From assembly GCA_016700055.1 (NCBI GenBank), contig CP064997.1, forward strand, positions 1,922,001 to 1,986,000: a DNA stretch of 64,000 nt. The letters are read 5' to 3'. Below are positions 51,853-60,471 of this stretch, piece after piece. Made by a program: the position numbers and the translations under genes. This DNA is from Actinomycetota bacterium. Its GTDB lineage: Bacteria; Actinomycetota; Acidimicrobiia; Acidimicrobiales; Ilumatobacteraceae. The notes under the pieces are model-generated. The model was not told the DNA's origin. It did not search any database and saw only the letters and a list, made by a program, of their open reading frames with translations. Each line of letters opens with the position of its first letter. Within the stretch, counting starts at the first letter, position 1.

Positions 51853-53337
51853 ATGCCGGATGGAAAGCCGAACATCGTCGTCATCTGGGGCGATGACGTG
51901 GGCTTCACGAACCTCAGCGTGTACAGCCGCGGAGTCATGGGATACCGCACACCGAACATCGATCGCATTGCGAGCGAGGGGGCGGTGTTCAGCGATCATT
52001 ACGGGCATCCGTCCTGCACCGCCGGGCGTGCGGCGTTCATCACGGGCATGTATCCGATTCGCACTGGCCTCACCACGGTGGGCATGGTCGGTGGACCTGT
52101 GGGCATGCAGGCCCACGACGCCACGCTGGCCGAGGTGCTGAAGACACAGGGCTATGCGACGGGGCAGTTCGGCAAGAACCACCTGGGCGACCGGAACGAA
52201 CACCTGCCGACGCTGCACGGATTCGACGAGTTCCTCGGCAACCTGTATCACCTCAACACCGAAGAAGAACCCGAAGACGAGGATTACCCTCGCGATCCCT
52301 CGTTCAAGGAACGTCACGGACCCCGTGGGGTGTTGCACACCTGGGCAAGCGACACCGAGGACGATTCCGTCGATCCTCGATTCGGCAAGGTGGGCAAGCA
52401 ACGGATCGTCGACACGGGTCCGTTGACGCGCAAGCGCATGGAGACCGTCGACGAGGAGTTCATCGAGGCGGGCCTCGAGTTCATGAACAAGGCGCACGCG
52501 GACGGAAGGCCCTTCTTCGTCTGGTTCGCGACCTCCCGCATGCACGCGTTCACCAGGGTGCCGCAGAAGTACCGGGACATGGCGAGGGAGTACACCAGCT
52601 ACCACGACGACTACGGCGCGGGCATGATCCAGCACGACGAGAACGTGGGCTCGATCCTCGATTGGCTGGACGCGAATGGGGTCGCGGACGACACCATCGT
52701 CATCTACTCGACCGACAACGGCGTCGAGCATTCGACGTTCCCCCATGGCGGCACGACACCGTTCCGCTCCGAGAAGATGACGACGTGGGAGGGCGGCGTG
52801 CGCGTTCCGATGCTCGTGCGCTGGCCGGGCAGGATCGAGCCAGGAACTGAGCTCAACGGAATCCAGAGCCACGAGGACGTCTTCACGACCTTGTCGGCGG
52901 CCGCCGGGGTGGCCGACATCCGTGAGCGGATCGCTACTGGCGACACGCTAGGCACCGATGTGGAACACAAGAACTACATCGACGGAGTCGACAATCTCGA
53001 CTACTGGTGTGGGGCGACAGATGAGTCGGCCCGGGACGAATACGTCTACTACGCGGAATCCCGCCTACAAGCGGTGCGGATCAATCAGTGGAAGGCTCAC
53101 TTCTTCGTGCGCGATGGGTATTACGGGCACACCACGAAGCTCGACATCGCCTACCTGTTCAACGTACGGCAGGACCCGTACGAGAGCTACGACCAGGCAC
53201 CCGGACCTCGCGCGACGATCACCCAGCAGAAGACCTGGCTGTACAACGACATCGTGGAGCGAGTCGGACGACACCTGGCCACGCTGCAGCAATACCCGCC
53301 GAAGCAGCAGGGAGGCAGCCTGAGCGTCGGGAACTGA
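51853..53337 (+). CDS. Type I (Cys-type) arylsulfatase
   Basis: A 494-aa sulfatase. The metal-binding Asp pair is in VVIWGDDVGFTN (D14, D15). The formylglycine motif is HPSCTAGRAAFITG with C55 (C-x-A-x-R). FGKNHLGDRNEHLPTLHGFD, VIYSTDNGVEHSTFPHGGTT and a basic residue near PFRSEKMTTWEGGVRVPMLV complete the active site. No signal peptide is visible, which suggests a cytoplasmic enzyme. It depends on Cys-to-formylglycine conversion, provided by the divergent FGE gene. It resembles bacterial arylsulfatases acting on sulfate esters; the substrate is open. Confidence 0.93.
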   Translation: MPDGKPNIVVIWGDDVGFTNLSVYSRGVMGYRTPNIDRIASEGAVFSDHYGHPSCTAGRAAFITGMYPIRTGLTTVGMVGGPVGMQAHDATLAEVLKTQGYATGQFGKNHLGDRNEHLPTLHGFDEFLGNLYHLNTEEEPEDEDYPRDPSFKERHGPRGVLHTWASDTEDDSVDPRFGKVGKQRIVDTGPLTRKRMETVDEEFIEAGLEFMNKAHADGRPFFVWFATSRMHAFTRVPQKYRDMAREYTSYHDDYGAGMIQHDENVGSILDWLDANGVADDTIVIYSTDNGVEHSTFPHGGTTPFRSEKMTTWEGGVRVPMLVRWPGRIEPGTELNGIQSHEDVFTTLSAAAGVADIRERIATGDTLGTDVEHKNYIDGVDNLDYWCGATDESARDEYVYYAESRLQAVRINQWKAHFFVRDGYYGHTTKLDIAYLFNVRQDPYESYDQAPGPRATITQQKTWLYNDIVERVGRHLATLQQYPPKQQGGSLSVGN

Positions 53338-53340
53338 AGC

Positions 53341-53440
53341 CGCGACGCTCTGCCCACAACGACGCTGTTCAGCTCGAGGAGCTGATCCGGCGCTTCTCGG
53401 AGCTCTCCAACGAGACCGCTGGTGAGCACTTCACGCCCGC
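53341..53440 (+). pseudogene. Remnant of a type I restriction-modification M subunit
   Basis: Just after the sulfatase stop the frame reads LEELIRRFSELSNETAGEHF followed by TP. This is the signature of HsdM-type N6-adenine methyltransferases shortly before their SAM motif. After TPAW the similarity ends abruptly. No hsdR or hsdS sequence is seen nearby. It is a short fragment, about 30 codons. Confidence 0.5.
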
Positions 53441-53514
53441 GTGGTTCTTGATGGTCGCTTCCTACACGGCGCTCCCCGAGTTCCAACCCGCTGGAACAGC
53501 GGCCGAGCATCGGG

Positions 53515-54153
53515 TCAGCGGCCGTAGCCGGCCTCGCGGGCCAGCAGGATTGCCTGGCTGCGATCGACGGCTTGGATCTTGGTGAGGATGTTGGCGACGT
53601 GGTTGGCGACGGTCTTGCGGGAGACACCCAGTTGGGTTGCGATCGTCCCGTTCGGCTTGCCGGTGGCGAGCAGGTCGAGCACCTCGTGCTCACGGTCGGT
53701 CAGGTGCGGGAACCGGGCCCGTGCCGGTTCGATGCGCCCGACGCCTTGCAGCACGATGTCGCCGACCTTGCGACCGAGGATCACTTCTCCCGCGTGGACT
53801 GCCTGGATGGCGCGGATCAGCTCGTCGTCGTCGGCTCCTTTGAGCACGTAGCCATTGCCTCCCGACTGGAGGGCACGCAGGACGGTCGTCTCGTCGTCGT
53901 GCATGGTCACGAACAGCACCCTGGTCTCGGGCTGCGCGGCACGGATCGCGCGGGCCGCCTCGATGCCGCTGCGCGAGCCGAGTCCGATGTCCATCACGAC
54001 TACGTCGGGCCGTGCGCTGCGGGCCATGGCGATGGCCTCTTCTGCGGTGGCGGCCTCGGCGACGAGCTCGATCTCGGGCCGGGCTTCGGCGAGGAAACGA
54101 AACCCCGACCGCACGAGGGGGTGATCGTCGACGATCATCACGGTGAGGGGCAC
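53515..54153 (-). CDS. NarL/LuxR-family response regulator
   Basis: A 212-aa response regulator of the second two-component system. Receiver domain: MIVDDHPLVRSGFRFLAEA, ARPDVVVMDIGLGSRSGIEA with the phosphoacceptor Asp, and GNGYVLKGADDDEL with the conserved Lys. HTH: LTDREHEVLDLLATGKPNGT and SRKTVANHVANILTK. The GTG at 54153 overlaps the kinase end by 16 bp. It is intact. Targets are unknown. Confidence 0.92.
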   Translation of the reverse strand: MPLTVMIVDDHPLVRSGFRFLAEARPEIELVAEAATAEEAIAMARSARPDVVVMDIGLGSRSGIEAARAIRAAQPETRVLFVTMHDDETTVLRALQSGGNGYVLKGADDDELIRAIQAVHAGEVILGRKVGDIVLQGVGRIEPARARFPHLTDREHEVLDLLATGKPNGTIATQLGVSRKTVANHVANILTKIQAVDRSQAILLAREAGYGR

Positions 54154-55643
54154 TGTGCCGACTCCTCGGTGGTATCGGTCGGCGACGGCCGTAACAGCGA
54201 CTCGTCACCCGGATCGAGCGTCTCCGACTTCGCCGACGGGGTTGACGCGTGGTGGCTGGGCTGGGTGCGAGGGAGCGTCGCGGTGACGCAGAACCCGCCG
54301 CCGGGCAGTGGGCCTGCCGTCACGAACCCACCGACCTCGTTGGCCCGAGCCGCCATCGACGACAGACCGACACCATGCCGGCCGGGTTCGCTCGGCCCGG
54401 CCCCGATGCCGTCGTCGATCACTTCGACGACCAGGTTCTCGGGCGTCGTTGCGAACCGGACGATGCAGCGGCTGGCACGCGCGTGACGCACGACGTTGGT
54501 CAGCGCTTCGTTGACGATTCGGTAGAGCGCCGTCTCGGCCGCCGGCGTGAGTCCGAGATCGTCGATCCGACCCACGTGGATGGAGATCGAACCGGCGGCC
54601 GACAGCTCGTTGGCCCGGGCGACCAGCGCATCGAGCACCGGGAGGTGATCCAGCACGGCGGGCCGGATCGCTTCGACCATCCGCCTCACGTCGTCGACCA
54701 GCGTCCCGATCTCGGTGCTGGCAAGGCCGAGCATCTCCGCGGCGCGCTCGGGCCTGCTGTCGACCAGGTGCTTGGCCGCGTCGACCTTCATGCGCACCGA
54801 CGTGAGCCCCGCGCCGACACCGTCGTGCAACTCGGCACGAATCCGCCGACGTTCGGCGTCGGTGGCGTTGACCGCGTGGTGCAGCGATCGGCGCAGCATC
54901 GGGGTCAACCCCCAGATCCGGTTGCGCAGGATCACGATCGTGACGACGGCGATCATCACCGCGGTGAACACCTGGCCGACGACCTCACCGCTCTCGCCGC
55001 CGCCCGCGACCGCGCCTGGCACCACCAGGCTGGCGACGACGACGGCGATGACGAACCCGACGGCGCGGCGCTCGCCGTCGACACTGCGACGGAACCGGGC
55101 GACGAGCGGGATCACGCACCCGATCGCGCTGAACGCGAGCAACGGGATCATGACCACGCCGGCGACGTCCGACAGCGACGAGGACGCCGTCGGGAGTGCT
55201 TCGATCGCGGCAGCGACCAGGCCCAGTGCGCCGGCCACCAGGGAGACCACGAAGTAGCGACGCCAGCGGTCGACGGGCCGGCCGGACGGGAACAGCTGCA
55301 GGAACGCACCGAGCAGCGGCAGCTCCACGAGGATCAACCATGACACCACCCATTGCGCCCACTGGTCGGCAGGCGCGAGCCCGCTGACGAGACTGGCAAC
55401 GGCGTGCGCAGCCGACGCACCCAAGGCCAGCCACGCGAACGGAAGCGTCGGGCGCCACCACGCGAGCGCGGCGCCGGGCAACCACCACGCCACCGCGAGC
55501 GCCGCCTGCACCAGCGGGAGCTGCGGCGATGGCACGTCGGCCTCGGCCACGACGTCACTGCGCACGAACGCCACAACCAGAGCAGCGACGATCGTCGTGC
55601 CGACGATCCCGGCGACGATCACCGGCCGACCGCGTAAGCGCAT
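54138..55643 (-). CDS. NarL-family sensor histidine kinase
   Basis: An intact kinase of about 501 aa. The N-terminal half has about eight hydrophobic helices without a large outside domain. The phosphoacceptor His lies in RRRIRAELHDGVGAGLTSVR. The dimerisation helix continues to VRRMVEAIRPAVLDHLPVLD. HATPase_c has N-box LYRIVNEALTNVVRHARASR and G-box VEVIDDGIGAGPSEPG, then GVGLSSMAARANEVGG. The ATG at 55643 (MRLRGRPVIV) starts directly before the first helix. Compared with this protein, the kinase at 111-1535 clearly lacks its membrane half. Confidence 0.9.
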   Translation of the reverse strand: MRLRGRPVIVAGIVGTTIVAALVVAFVRSDVVAEADVPSPQLPLVQAALAVAWWLPGAALAWWRPTLPFAWLALGASAAHAVASLVSGLAPADQWAQWVVSWLILVELPLLGAFLQLFPSGRPVDRWRRYFVVSLVAGALGLVAAAIEALPTASSSLSDVAGVVMIPLLAFSAIGCVIPLVARFRRSVDGERRAVGFVIAVVVASLVVPGAVAGGGESGEVVGQVFTAVMIAVVTIVILRNRIWGLTPMLRRSLHHAVNATDAERRRIRAELHDGVGAGLTSVRMKVDAAKHLVDSRPERAAEMLGLASTEIGTLVDDVRRMVEAIRPAVLDHLPVLDALVARANELSAAGSISIHVGRIDDLGLTPAAETALYRIVNEALTNVVRHARASRCIVRFATTPENLVVEVIDDGIGAGPSEPGRHGVGLSSMAARANEVGGFVTAGPLPGGGFCVTATLPRTQPSHHASTPSAKSETLDPGDESLLRPSPTDTTEESAQCPSP

Positions 55644-55744
55644 GACGCCAATCCTTGTCGAGGAGCGATCCCGGTCGCTACGAGCGATCTTCCCGATCGG
55701 TCGGGAACGCGTGCCCGTGACCTCGGGAACGGTGGCGCCCGACG

Positions 55745-56359
55745 ATGACGTGCATGACATCCAACACAGCGCCACACACCCATCACCTCGCCACCGATCA
55801 CGCCGGCACGCTCCACACGGGCACGGCGGACGACACCACCGCTACTCGCCGGCGAACGGGACTTGCCTGGACCGTGGGCGGGGCACTCTGGATTGCCGCC
55901 GGGCTGCTCTATGCAGAGAGCGGCTGGAGGTTCCGGGCCAGCTCGGCCGTTTGGCTGGCCGCCGACGTCGTTCTCGCCGCTGGCCTCGTCGGCCTGATGG
56001 TCCTGCGGCCGCACGGGCCAAGTCGCGGAGCTGCGGTGGCACTCATCGCAGCACTCGCCGCCCGGGTGCTCTTCGCCGCTGCCGAGGTCAGCGGACTCGT
56101 CACCGGAACCGAGAACGACATCCTCCTTCCGATGGCTGCGCTGCTCACCGCGCTGTCGAGCATCGCTTACGGCGCATTCGCGCGACTTGCCGACCGGCGA
56201 CTGCGCGTCGCGAGCATCGTCATGGGCCTGTACTTCTTCGCCGTCATGTTGCCGTTCGCAATCATCGGCGAGCTGAACTCGCTCGCGATCGGCGGATGGG
56301 GAATCCCTGCCGCACTCATCGGCCTGGCGATCAGCCGCGGCACCGCCCCGCGCGACTAG
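55745..56359 (+). CDS. Six-helix membrane protein of unknown function
   Basis: A protein of about 204 aa, divergent from the kinase gene. A His/Thr-rich N-terminus (HTHHLATDHAGTLHTGTADD) could bind metal. It is followed by six hydrophobic helices (for example GLAWTVGGALWIAAGLLYAE, AAVALIAALAARVLFAAAEV, VMGLYFFAVMLPFAIIGELN). I do not recognise the family. The first ATG is at 55745, a second at 55754. The location suggests that it may be linked to the two-component system. Confidence 0.6.
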   Translation: MTCMTSNTAPHTHHLATDHAGTLHTGTADDTTATRRRTGLAWTVGGALWIAAGLLYAESGWRFRASSAVWLAADVVLAAGLVGLMVLRPHGPSRGAAVALIAALAARVLFAAAEVSGLVTGTENDILLPMAALLTALSSIAYGAFARLADRRLRVASIVMGLYFFAVMLPFAIIGELNSLAIGGWGIPAALIGLAISRGTAPRD

Positions 56360-57639
56360 ATGCGGACCCCAGCCTCGGCCAGCCGGGAGAGGATGGCGTC
56401 GGCGGCACCTGCGGCGCCATCGACGCCGTCGTAGTGCGTCGAAGCCGCCTGCGCGGCAGTGGCGAAGGCTGGTTCGTCGAGCAGGCGTCGGATGGCCGTG
56501 CCCAGTTCGGGTGTGGTGGCTCGGCTCGGACTGATGCGTATGGCCATGCCGAGCCGTTCTGCCACCGCCACGTTGAGCTCTTGCTCGCCATGCAGCGGCA
56601 GGCCGACGAACGGGGTGCCCGACGCGAGGGCGGTCTGGACGCTGCCCTGGCCTCCCAATATGACGGCTGCGGCGACCCTGGGCATGACCATGTGGTTGGG
56701 CACGACGCCCGTCACCAGCGTCCGGTCGTCGCCGAGGTCGTCCACCTGGTGCACGGTGCTACCGACCAGCAGCTTCGTGCCGGCGGTGCGGGCTGCCGCC
56801 ACCAACTCGCGCAGGAACGCCTCCTCGACGCTGGTCGGTGCGAGGTACACGACGGGTTCGTCACCCTCGAGAAAGGCGTCGACCTCCGCGGGCACGGGCA
56901 TGTCGAGGTGGGCGAACAACGGCCCGGTGAGCCGGAAGGTCGTCCCCGAACGCAGCCGGAAGGGCCGGCGCGGTCGCCATTGCTCGACCTGGTCGGCTGA
57001 CAGCCCGAGCACCTCGGCTGTCTCGGTGACCAGCGTGAGGTCCCCGCACATGAGGCCGAGCATCCCGGGAATGCGCTCGACGCCCAGCGCGTCGGCATGC
57101 GCGTTGAACTGAGCTGTGACCTTGCGCATCAGCGCCGGGATCCGGTTGACGAGACGCCGCTGGACGAACGCCGGGAGCTTCGCGAGCTGAGGCACGGGCG
57201 GGTTGACCGGCACGGGGCACAGCCCGTGGGCCAGCACAGGAGGCACGAAGGAGCCGCCGTGATCGGTTGCCAGAGGGATGCCGGCGACGCGCGTCGACAA
57301 GTGGGCGGACAGCGTGAAGCCCGTCACGGCGAGCTTGGCCCCGACCTCTTCGAACAGCGCCACCTCGGCGGCCACGGCGCGGTTCAGCTCGTCGTCGCCG
57401 AACATCGGCTCGGCCCCGTCCATCGCCGACAGCGCCCGGACGAACTGCGCGAACGAGGCCGGGTCCATGGCGGGCTCTAGCGCTCGCATCGGGAACCCGG
57501 CGTCGGTGACGAGGTGGGCGTACGTTCCGCCGCGCGCTGCGAACAGCACAGGCGCGCCCCGAGCGACCAGTGCTCGAGCGATCTCGATGGAACGCGAGAC
57601 CTCGGACAGGAATCCGCAGTGCGGCAGCAGGACGATCAC
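56356..57639 (-). CDS. GT1-family glycosyltransferase
   Basis: A 427-aa GT-B glycosyltransferase of the UDP/TDP-sugar-dependent MGT/UGT type. N-terminal acceptor domain: LPHCGFLSEVSRSIEIARAL, ARGAPVLFAARGGTYAHLV. C-terminal donor domain: VVYLAPTSVEEAFLRELVAA, GVVPNHMVMPRVAAAVILGG, QGSVQTALASGTPFVGLPLH and GEQELNVAVAERLGMAIRIS, which corresponds to the donor-binding motif. The GTG at 57639 has GAGGAGGGGG upstream. It is divergent from a MarR gene with a palindrome between them, so drug- or metabolite-induced expression is plausible. Confidence 0.87.
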   Translation of the reverse strand: MIVLLPHCGFLSEVSRSIEIARALVARGAPVLFAARGGTYAHLVTDAGFPMRALEPAMDPASFAQFVRALSAMDGAEPMFGDDELNRAVAAEVALFEEVGAKLAVTGFTLSAHLSTRVAGIPLATDHGGSFVPPVLAHGLCPVPVNPPVPQLAKLPAFVQRRLVNRIPALMRKVTAQFNAHADALGVERIPGMLGLMCGDLTLVTETAEVLGLSADQVEQWRPRRPFRLRSGTTFRLTGPLFAHLDMPVPAEVDAFLEGDEPVVYLAPTSVEEAFLRELVAAARTAGTKLLVGSTVHQVDDLGDDRTLVTGVVPNHMVMPRVAAAVILGGQGSVQTALASGTPFVGLPLHGEQELNVAVAERLGMAIRISPSRATTPELGTAIRRLLDEPAFATAAQAASTHYDGVDGAAGAADAILSRLAEAGVRI

Positions 57640-57665
57640 GATCTACCCCCTCCTCACCCCAAACA

Positions 57666-57681
57666 AGGCAATATATTACCT
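57666..57681. promoter_or_regulatory. Palindromic operator candidate (MarR)
   Basis: AGGCAATATATTACCT is a 16-bp inverted repeat with one mismatched pair and an AT-rich centre, standing out in the GC-rich DNA. It lies between the divergent glycosyltransferase and MarR genes, four bases before the MarR TTG. It is the expected size and place for MarR autoregulation. Confidence 0.65.
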
Positions 57682-57684
57682 ATC

Positions 57685-58152
57685 TTGGACGAGTTGCCGC
57701 GATCTCTCGGGAGTACGACCTCGGTGCAGCTGTTCCGCCTGTTGCTCGTGATGGGCAACCAGGTGCGCAGCCGGATGGACGCCCGGCTGGCGCCGCTGGG
57801 TCTCACCACCCAGCAGGCAGCCGCCCTAACCATCGTCGACCAGAGCGATCCACCGCCCACGCTCGGATCCATCGCGCGCGCAATGGGCTCGAGTCACCAG
57901 AACGTGCGCCAGATCGTCGCCGCGCTCGAACGGAAGGGGCTGGTCGACGTCCACGTCGACGCGGATGACCGGCGCGCCCGACGAGTCACCGCCACCCCAG
58001 CGGTCGCCGAGCTCTTTCGACCGCGAGACGACGGGGACCAGGCCGAGGTCGCCCGGTGGTTCTCCGTGCTATCCGACGAGGAGCAGGCGCTCGCGGTGAC
58101 ATTGCTGAGCCGCGTCCATCGTCACCTCGTCGCCGATCCCACGACCACCTGA
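57685..58152 (+). CDS. MarR-family regulator
   Basis: A winged-helix MarR protein of about 155 aa. RLLLVMGNQVRSRMDARLAP is the dimerisation helix; TTQQAAALTIVDQSDPPPTL, GSIARAMGSSHQNVRQIVAA and LERKGLVDVHVDADDRRARR form the DNA-binding wing. The TTG at 57685 is the upstream choice; a GTG at VQLFRLLL is possible. It probably controls itself and the divergent glycosyltransferase through the palindrome. Confidence 0.85.
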   Translation: MDELPRSLGSTTSVQLFRLLLVMGNQVRSRMDARLAPLGLTTQQAAALTIVDQSDPPPTLGSIARAMGSSHQNVRQIVAALERKGLVDVHVDADDRRARRVTATPAVAELFRPRDDGDQAEVARWFSVLSDEEQALAVTLLSRVHRHLVADPTTT

Positions 58153-58181
58153 GGTCGTGTTCGGACGTCGGCCCGTCGGCC

Positions 58182-58670
58182 TCATCGACCCGCGTTGATC
58201 TGCTCGAGCGCGGCCATCATCTGCTGGCGCACCGCGTCCACCGCCTGCATCGGCCGGACCATCACCTTGAAGTCGACGATGAGCCCATCGTCGTTGCAGG
58301 TGATCATGTCGACCCCGTTGACGTACTTGCCGGCCATCACGGTCTCGAACTCCAAGATGGCATCGCGATCACCCAGGACGGAGCGGATGTAGCGGAACCG
58401 CCCGTCCCACTTCTCGCCCGAGGGATGCTTGAACGACCGGGGCTCGTCGGCGGTGGAGCCGTCGCCCACGAAGGTCATCGATGCCCCGGTGAGGTACATG
58501 ACGACGAGGTCCTTGCCGTGCTGCGGCGCGAACAGCACCGGTGAGTGAAGCACTGCGTCGTCGGCGATCACTCGCTCGAGAGCGGACCGGTCGCCGCTGA
58601 GGAACTCGTGCCAGACGGTGAGGCATCGCCCCAAGGGCGTGTCGGGCGAGGTGGGGATGTCGATCTTCAT
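58182..58670 (-). CDS. NTF2/SnoaL-like protein
   Basis: A 162-aa protein of the nuclear-transport-factor-2-like fold. It has CLTVWHEFLSGDRSALERVI, ADDAVLHSPVLFAPQHGKDL and FRYIRSVLGDRDAILEFETV, then GVDMITCNDDGLIVDFKVMV, a typical ending of this fold. The ATG (MKIDIPTSPD) has GGAGG in front. Enzymes and binding proteins occur in the family. The role here is not known. Confidence 0.8.
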   Translation of the reverse strand: MKIDIPTSPDTPLGRCLTVWHEFLSGDRSALERVIADDAVLHSPVLFAPQHGKDLVVMYLTGASMTFVGDGSTADEPRSFKHPSGEKWDGRFRYIRSVLGDRDAILEFETVMAGKYVNGVDMITCNDDGLIVDFKVMVRPMQAVDAVRQQMMAALEQINAGR

Positions 58671-58823
58671 GGCGTTGGCCTCCTCCGTGAGCGGGGTTGG
58701 CGGCAGTTCCCCTCTCGTTTGCTCCATCATGCAACCGGCCAGCGGCGCCGCTGTAACCCCTCGGTCACCTCCGGCCTTCGCGCAGCGTTGCGCCGCGAGC
58801 GTGCAGGGTGCACGCTGGCGAAG

Positions 58824-59990
58824 ATGCAGCCTCCGCTACGGGTCCTGTGCACGAGCACCGGCGGCGCGGGGCACGTCCATGCCCTGTCGCCCGTCGCGCT
58901 GGCGCTGCGAGAGCGGGGCCACGACGTGCGGTGGGCGGTCTCCGCCGATGGCGGCGAGGCGGTCGGGGCGATGGGGTTCGAGTGGTCCGCCGCCGGCCTG
59001 ACCACCGCGGCTCGCCGCGAGGCGGTTACCCCTGCGTTGGGCGGGATCATGGAGCTGCCGATGGGCGAACGGCGAGGGCCGCTGTTCGCGGCGATGTTCG
59101 CTCGGGCGGCGGGACCGGTGATGCAGCGAGACCTGACGCCGATCATCGACCGCGTCCGACCCGACGTGGTGCTGCGCGAGACGGCCGAGCTCGCCGCCGC
59201 GCCGATGGCGGCCGCTCGCGGCATACCGCTCGTCACGGTGGCCTTCAGCGGTGTGCTTCCCCAAGGCGCCAATGCCCAGCTGATGGACGACCTGCGACCG
59301 CTGTGGCACGCCGAGGGGCTCGGCGACCCGTCGTGGGCCGACGTGTACGGGCAGCTGTACCTCCACCCGTTCCCCGTCTCGTTCGGTCAGCGTCCCGACT
59401 CGCCAGTCGTTCGTCCGATCCGTCCCGATCGGGGTGCGCCCAGCCCGGAGCCGGCCGCCTGGGTGGCGGCGCTCGGCGTCGAGCGGCCCTTCGTTTACGT
59501 GACATCGGGGACCGAGCGCGCATCGGTCACCTTCCCCTGGCGGGAGCTGTTCGCAGCGTTGGACGCAATCGACGTGGACGCCGTCGCCACCATCGGGACG
59601 CACGTCGACCCGGAGGCACTGGGCGCCGTGCCGGGCAACGTGCGTGTCGAGCGCTTCGTCCCGCAAGCCGACCTGCTGCGGCGGGCCAGCGCGGTGGTCT
59701 CCCACGGCGGCGCCGGCACCGTCCTTGGCGCCGCGGCGCACGGGCGGCCGCAACTGGTCGTGCCGCTGTTCGCCGATCAATGGGAGAACGGTGTCGCCGT
59801 CGACTCCGCCGGCTGCGGCATGGTCCTCGAACCGGGCGGACGCAGCGCCGCCGACTTCGAACGGTCGATGTCTACGGTGCTCGCCGGATCGTCACACCGT
59901 GACGCCGCAACTCGGGTCGCCGGAGAGATCGCCGCGATGCCGACAGCGAGCGATCTGGTCCCGGAGATCGAGGCACTCGTCGCCAGCTGA
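58824..59990 (+). CDS. GT1-family glycosyltransferase (EryCIII-like)
   Basis: A 388-aa GT-B glycosyltransferase. The acceptor side has LRVLCTSTGGAGHVHALSPV and ALALRERGHDVRWAVSADGG. The donor side has FVYVTSGTERASVTFPWREL, FVPQADLLRRASAVVSHGGA with GTVLGAAAHGRPQLVVPLFA and DQWENGVAVDSAGCGMVLEP, the conserved HGGxGT...P...DQ donor motif. It resembles antibiotic or lipid glycosyltransferases. The second GT in 3 kb suggests a glycosylation or detoxification locus. Confidence 0.9.
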   Translation: MQPPLRVLCTSTGGAGHVHALSPVALALRERGHDVRWAVSADGGEAVGAMGFEWSAAGLTTAARREAVTPALGGIMELPMGERRGPLFAAMFARAAGPVMQRDLTPIIDRVRPDVVLRETAELAAAPMAAARGIPLVTVAFSGVLPQGANAQLMDDLRPLWHAEGLGDPSWADVYGQLYLHPFPVSFGQRPDSPVVRPIRPDRGAPSPEPAAWVAALGVERPFVYVTSGTERASVTFPWRELFAALDAIDVDAVATIGTHVDPEALGAVPGNVRVERFVPQADLLRRASAVVSHGGAGTVLGAAAHGRPQLVVPLFADQWENGVAVDSAGCGMVLEPGGRSAADFERSMSTVLAGSSHRDAATRVAGEIAAMPTASDLVPEIEALVAS

Positions 59991-60004
59991 TCGTTCGAGG
60001 CCGG

Positions 60005-60412
60005 TCAGGCAAGTACGGCCGTCGCCTCGATCTCGATCAGGAGATCGGGTTCACCGAGGGCGGCGACGCCGATCAGGGTGATGGGCCTCAGTGGGTCGAC
60101 GTTCCCGCCGGCGGCGGCCCGGAACGCCCCCTCGCCGAGCGCCGCCATCTTGTCCGGCGACCAGTCGACGACGTACACGTTCAACTTGGCGATGTCGGAG
60201 AACTGACCACCGGCTGCTTCGACGGCGATGGCGACGTTCTTGAACGCCTGCTCGGTCTGTGCGGCGAGGTCGCCTTCGCCGACAGGTTGACCGTCGGCAT
60301 CGCGGGCCACCTGACCGGCGATGAATACGAGTCGCGAGCCGGTCGCAACCGCGATCTGACGGTACATATCGGGCTTCACGAGCCCCTCCGGGTTCATCAC
60401 TTCAACGGCCAT
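60005..60412 (-). CDS. RidA-family protein
   Basis: A 135-aa Rid-family protein. NPEGLVKPDMYRQIAVATGS, RLVFIAGQVARDADGQPVG, AAQTEQAFKNVAIAVEAAGG, AKLNVYVVDWSPDKMAALGE and RPITLIGVAALGEPDLLIEI are family landmarks. The catalytic Arg of true RidA (deaminase of reactive imines) is not obvious in the R-P-[IV]-T region, where RPITLIG matches only in part. It may therefore be a Rid1-7 subgroup member. The ATG at 60412 follows GAGGAGGACG. It is divergent from a TetR gene. Confidence 0.85.
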   Translation of the reverse strand: MAVEVMNPEGLVKPDMYRQIAVATGSRLVFIAGQVARDADGQPVGEGDLAAQTEQAFKNVAIAVEAAGGQFSDIAKLNVYVVDWSPDKMAALGEGAFRAAAGGNVDPLRPITLIGVAALGEPDLLIEIEATAVLA

Positions 60413-60446
60413 CTCTTCGTCCTCCTCGGGTCTTGGTGCCCGTAAC

Positions 60447-60459
60447 ATAGCAACGCTAT
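60447..60459. promoter_or_regulatory. Palindromic operator candidate (TetR)
   Basis: ATAGC-AAC-GCTAT is a perfect 13-bp inverted repeat with outer TA pairs, in the 59-bp gap between the divergent RidA and TetR genes. TetR-family repressors usually bind such short palindromes next to their own gene. Confidence 0.6.
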
Positions 60460-60471
60460 ACTACGAACGCA

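Noticed and set aside
50773..52872. A 699-residue minus-strand frame extending FGE upstream
   Set aside because: The upstream 300 residues lie opposite the sulfatase gene and have no similarity to anything. FGE homology starts at 51702.
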